Below, piece after piece: positions 61,101 to 64,000 of a stretch of 64,000 bases of DNA (positions are counted from its first letter, which is position 1; every line of letters begins with the position of its first letter). A program made the position numbers and the translations under genes. The stretch is from Pseudomonadota bacterium (lineage in GTDB: Bacteria > Pseudomonadota > Alphaproteobacteria > Sphingomonadales > Sphingomonadaceae), in NCBI GenBank assembly GCA_020160755.1, contig JAIUPN010000003.1, forward strand, positions 248,001-312,000. The letters run 5' to 3'. The notes beneath the pieces are model-generated. The model did not search any database, was not told where the DNA came from, and saw nothing but the letters and a program-made list of their open reading frames with translations.

Positions 61101-63257
61101 ATGCTGCGACGGATTTTTCTGGGTTTCCTGTTGCTGCTGGTGGTCACCGCCGCATCGCTCGCGCTGTGGGAGCCGCTGACCGCCGAAGCGCCGGCGGCGC
61201 CCACGTTCAAACCGGGCGATGTCCGCATCGCGCGCGACAAGTTCGGCGTTCCGCACATCTTCGGACGGACCGACGCCGACGTCGCTTATGGCGTGGCTTA
61301 TGCTCACGCCGAGGATGATTTTGCGACGCTTCAGGAAGTGCTTGCGATGACGCGCGGGCGCGCCGGGGCGATGCTCGGCGAGGACGGCGCGAAGGTCGAT
61401 TTTGCCGAGGCATTGCTCGATGTGCGAGCGACGACGAAACGCGACTGGCCGCGATTGCCCGCCGATGTGAAGGCGCTGTTCACCGCTTACGCGGCGGGGC
61501 TCAACCATTATGCCGACAAACATCCGGGCGAGGTGCGCCTGTCGGGCCTGTTCCCCGTCACCGGCGAGGATGTCGTCGCGGGTTTCGTACTGCGCTCGCC
61601 CTTCTTCTTCGGGCTCGATTCGGTGCTTGGCCAGCTTGTCGAGGGCAAGGACATGCACCGCGAAGGCGGTCCCGCGCTCGATGCGACGGGCAAGCTTGTC
61701 CCGCGCGACCTGACACCGGTCGGGCGCGATCCCGCCGACAATGGATCGAACGGCATGGCGGTCGCGCCTGCGCGCTCGACCGACGGCGCGACGCGGCTTG
61801 TCTCGAATTCGCACCAGCCGTGGACCGGCGGGGTCGCCTGGTACGAACTGGTCGTCCATTCGGAAGAGGGATGGGACTTTGCGGGCGCGAACTTCCCCGG
61901 CTCGCCCTATCCCTTCCTCGGCCACAATAAATATCTCGGCTGGACCAACACGGTGAACCGGCCCGACCTGATCGACGTCTACAAGCTGACCCTCGACGAC
62001 AGCGGCAAGAATTACCGTTTCGACGGCGCCTGGCGCCCGCTCGAGGAAAAGCGCATCTGGCTGAAGGTCAAGGTCGGCCCGTTCGTGCTGCCGGTCCCGC
62101 GTACCATCTATCGGTCGGTCCATGGGCCGGTCGTAAAGAATGAAAAAGGCGCGTTCGCGATCCGCTATGCGGGCATCGACCAGGCGAATATGGCCACCCA
62201 ATATTACCGGCTGAACAAGGCGAAGAGCTTCGCCGAATGGCGCGCAGCGATGGCGGGGCAGGGCGTACCCGCGACGAACTTCATCTATGCCGATGCGAAG
62301 GGCAATATCGGGCTGTTCTACAACGCGATGTTCCCCGACCGGCCCGCCGGGTTCAACTGGCGCGGTGTGCTGCCTGGCGACACGTCGGCCGGCCTGTGGA
62401 CGAAGACGTTACCGTTCGATCGCGTGCCCGCGCTCGTCAACCCGCGATCGGGCTATGTGATGAACGCGAACAACACGCCGTGGGTCGCGGCGGGGCCGGG
62501 CGACGAACTCGATGCGGCAGCCTTTTCGCCGCTGCTCGGCATCGAGGACGACATGACCAACCGCGCGGTGCGACTGATCGAGCTGTTCGAGGCGTCGGGC
62601 CAGATCGACGAGGCGCGGCTGAAGGCGATCAAATATGATACCGCCTATGCAAAGACCGGATATGCGAAGGCGTGGATGAACCGGCTGCTCGCGCTCGATA
62701 CGAAGGGCGATCCGGCGCTCGCGCAGGCGCAGAAATTGCTGCGCCAATGGGACTGGAACCTCGACGGCAAAGGGAAAGGCGACGCGCTGGCGCTGATGGT
62801 GCTGCGCCCGGCGAACGGCAGCCATTACCAGCGCCGCGCCGATCCCGATCCGCGCACCGTACTGAAAGAGGTCGTCGCGCATCTGCAGGAGCATTTCGAC
62901 GGGCTCGATCCGAAGCTCGGGACGGTCTTGCGATTGCGGCACGGCGAAGGCGCAAGCCGCGTCGACCTGCCGCTTGACGGCGGCAACGACACGGTGCGCG
63001 CCTCGACGCTGTGGGACGCCGAGCCCGACGGGCGGCTGAAGGTGCGCCACGGCGACAGTTTCATCATGTTCGTGACGTGGGACAAAGATGGCCGGGTCCG
63101 GTCCGAATCGATCCAGCCGTTCGGATCGGCGACGACGCGGCCGGACAGTCCGCATTACAACGATCAGGCGCCCCTGTTCGTGCAGCACAAGCTCAAGCCC
63201 GTGTTGTTCGATCCGGCGGCACTGAAAGCGAGCGGAGCGCGCTTCTATCGGCCTTGA
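61101..63257 (+). CDS. Penicillin acylase family protein (Ntn-hydrolase)
   Basis: A 718-residue precursor. A membrane or signal segment (FLGFLLLLVVTAASLAL) is at the N-terminus. The alpha part has VRIARDKFGVPHIFGRTDADVAYGVAYAHAEDDF. The autocleavage and nucleophile site is GSNGMAV, with the serine at residue 216 (DNGSN). Later motifs GHNKYLGWTNT, and YADAKGNIGLFYNAMFPDR, fit the family. It hydrolyses amides such as N-acyl amino acids, acyl-homoserine lactones or beta-lactam side chains. Quorum quenching is possible but untested. GAGGAC precedes the ATG. The M16 gene follows 98 bases later. Confidence 0.9.
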   Translation: MLRRIFLGFLLLLVVTAASLALWEPLTAEAPAAPTFKPGDVRIARDKFGVPHIFGRTDADVAYGVAYAHAEDDFATLQEVLAMTRGRAGAMLGEDGAKVDFAEALLDVRATTKRDWPRLPADVKALFTAYAAGLNHYADKHPGEVRLSGLFPVTGEDVVAGFVLRSPFFFGLDSVLGQLVEGKDMHREGGPALDATGKLVPRDLTPVGRDPADNGSNGMAVAPARSTDGATRLVSNSHQPWTGGVAWYELVVHSEEGWDFAGANFPGSPYPFLGHNKYLGWTNTVNRPDLIDVYKLTLDDSGKNYRFDGAWRPLEEKRIWLKVKVGPFVLPVPRTIYRSVHGPVVKNEKGAFAIRYAGIDQANMATQYYRLNKAKSFAEWRAAMAGQGVPATNFIYADAKGNIGLFYNAMFPDRPAGFNWRGVLPGDTSAGLWTKTLPFDRVPALVNPRSGYVMNANNTPWVAAGPGDELDAAAFSPLLGIEDDMTNRAVRLIELFEASGQIDEARLKAIKYDTAYAKTGYAKAWMNRLLALDTKGDPALAQAQKLLRQWDWNLDGKGKGDALALMVLRPANGSHYQRRADPDPRTVLKEVVAHLQEHFDGLDPKLGTVLRLRHGEGASRVDLPLDGGNDTVRASTLWDAEPDGRLKVRHGDSFIMFVTWDKDGRVRSESIQPFGSATTRPDSPHYNDQAPLFVQHKLKPVLFDPAALKASGARFYRP

Positions 63258-63355
63258 AAGCCGGGGAGCGCCGTCCTAAACCACTGATACAGTGCCGTCC
63301 GGCACCCCCGCTTTCGACAGGCTATCCGTGCCTGCGCGCATTCAAGAGGATGTCC

Positions 63356-64000
63356 ATGCCCCGTTTCCATCGCTTCGCTCTGGCCCTTGCGGTCACCACC
63401 TCGCTCGTCGCCGCGGGGCCCGCGTTTGCCAAGGCGAAAGCCGGGGAGGCGGCGCCGATCGCCGACCTCGTGAAGGCGGTCGACATTCCCTATCAGGCGT
63501 TCACGCTCGACAATGGCCTGCGCGTGATCGTCCACGAGGATCGCAAGGCGCCCGTCGTCGCGGTGTCGGTATGGTATCGCGTCGGGTCGAAGCATGAGCC
63601 GAAGGGCAAGACGGGCTTTGCGCACCTCTTCGAACATCTGATGTTCAACGGGTCGGAAAATTCGCCCGGCGATTTCTTCGAGCCGCTGCAACAGGTCGGC
63701 GCGACCGACAGCAACGGGACGACGAATGTCGACCGCACCAACTATTTCGAGACGGTGCCAACGGGCGCGCTCGATCGCGCGCTGTTCCTCGAAAGCGACC
63801 GCATGGGGCATCTGCTCGGTGCGGTGACGCAGGAAAAGCTCGATAACCAGCGCGGCGTCGTCCAGAATGAAAAACGCCAGGGCGACAACAATCCCTATGG
63901 CCTGCTGCGCTACGAGATTTTCGAGAATCTCTTTCCGACGGGTCACCCCTATCACCACAGCACCATCGGCTCGATGGGCGACCTCAACTCGGCAAGCCTC
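63356..64000 (+). CDS. M16 family zinc metallopeptidase, N-terminal part
   Basis: A protein of at least 215 residues that leaves the window on the right. A signal peptide runs to about residue 26 (AAGPAFAK). The M16 zinc motif is HLFEH at residues 90-94 in GFAHLFEHLMFNGS, followed by VDRTNYFETVPTGALDRALFLE and the QNEKRQ segment that supplies the third ligand. This is the catalytic (pitrilysin-type) half. AAGAGGA precedes the ATG at 63356 by 6 bases; the ATG at 63350 is too close. Members degrade peptides in the periplasm. Confidence 0.9.
   Translation, partial: MPRFHRFALALAVTTSLVAAGPAFAKAKAGEAAPIADLVKAVDIPYQAFTLDNGLRVIVHEDRKAPVVAVSVWYRVGSKHEPKGKTGFAHLFEHLMFNGSENSPGDFFEPLQQVGATDSNGTTNVDRTNYFETVPTGALDRALFLESDRMGHLLGAVTQEKLDNQRGVVQNEKRQGDNNPYGLLRYEIFENLFPTGHPYHHSTIGSMGDLNSASL

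Overview
The window reads as chromosomal DNA of a Sphingomonadales alphaproteobacterium, most like Sphingopyxis. The DNA is GC-rich with strong third-position GC bias. Many genes are joined by ATGA or GTGA overlaps. It carries a TonB-dependent receptor of the sphingomonad type, a DUF2093 protein, a HIG1-type membrane protein and the GTCATCCCGGA-type intergenic repeats common in this group. The genus is an inference from gene content. I saw no rRNA, tRNA, CRISPR array, insertion sequence or prophage, and no gene-free stretch above 300 bases.

Layout. 1-1571: end of a hexuronate locus (uxaC, uxuB). 1568-9575: a LysR regulator divergent from a valine-catabolic run (mmsA, isobutyryl-CoA dehydrogenase, 3-hydroxyisobutyryl-CoA hydrolase, enoyl-CoA hydratase, mmsB) with two small lipoproteins and a RidA-like protein inserted. 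10031-24130: an acyl-CoA catabolic island of three transcription units. Unit one runs leftward from 18407 to 10092 with seven genes (ACAD10/11-type acyl-CoA dehydrogenase, zinc alcohol dehydrogenase, APH-fold kinase, two SDRs, serine hydrolase, FadJ) and ends at a strong terminator. Unit two (SDR plus sugar-type symporter) and unit three (two acyl-CoA dehydrogenases plus SDR) diverge from 20832-21006. Matching TTTACGT-type palindromes lie at the promoter of unit one and between units two and three. 24247-36454: mixed housekeeping and envelope genes, including ppc, gluQ, a cobalamin adenosyltransferase and the ergothioneine pair egtB-egtD. 36583-49243: nupC, a queuosine-precursor transporter, argB, yggT, folD, marC, an OmpA lipoprotein, a CorC-type protein, purD and xseA with overlapping start codons, and an M23 peptidase. 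49510-55103: a TonB-dependent receptor, a sulfotransferase-like protein and a TPR-containing aspartyl/asparaginyl hydroxylase. 55225-56667: four tandem paralogues of a small secreted cysteine-containing protein. 56718-64000: clpB, an M17 aminopeptidase, a penicillin acylase and the start of an M16 protease.

The most distinctive content is the three-unit catabolic island, which pairs a kinase with an ACAD10/11-type dehydrogenase as in 4-hydroxyacid catabolism. Next are the tandem secreted paralogue family and the receptor-sulfotransferase-hydroxylase trio. Product names rest on motifs read by eye. Starts were chosen from Shine-Dalgarno spacing, stop/start overlaps and family length; no database search was possible.
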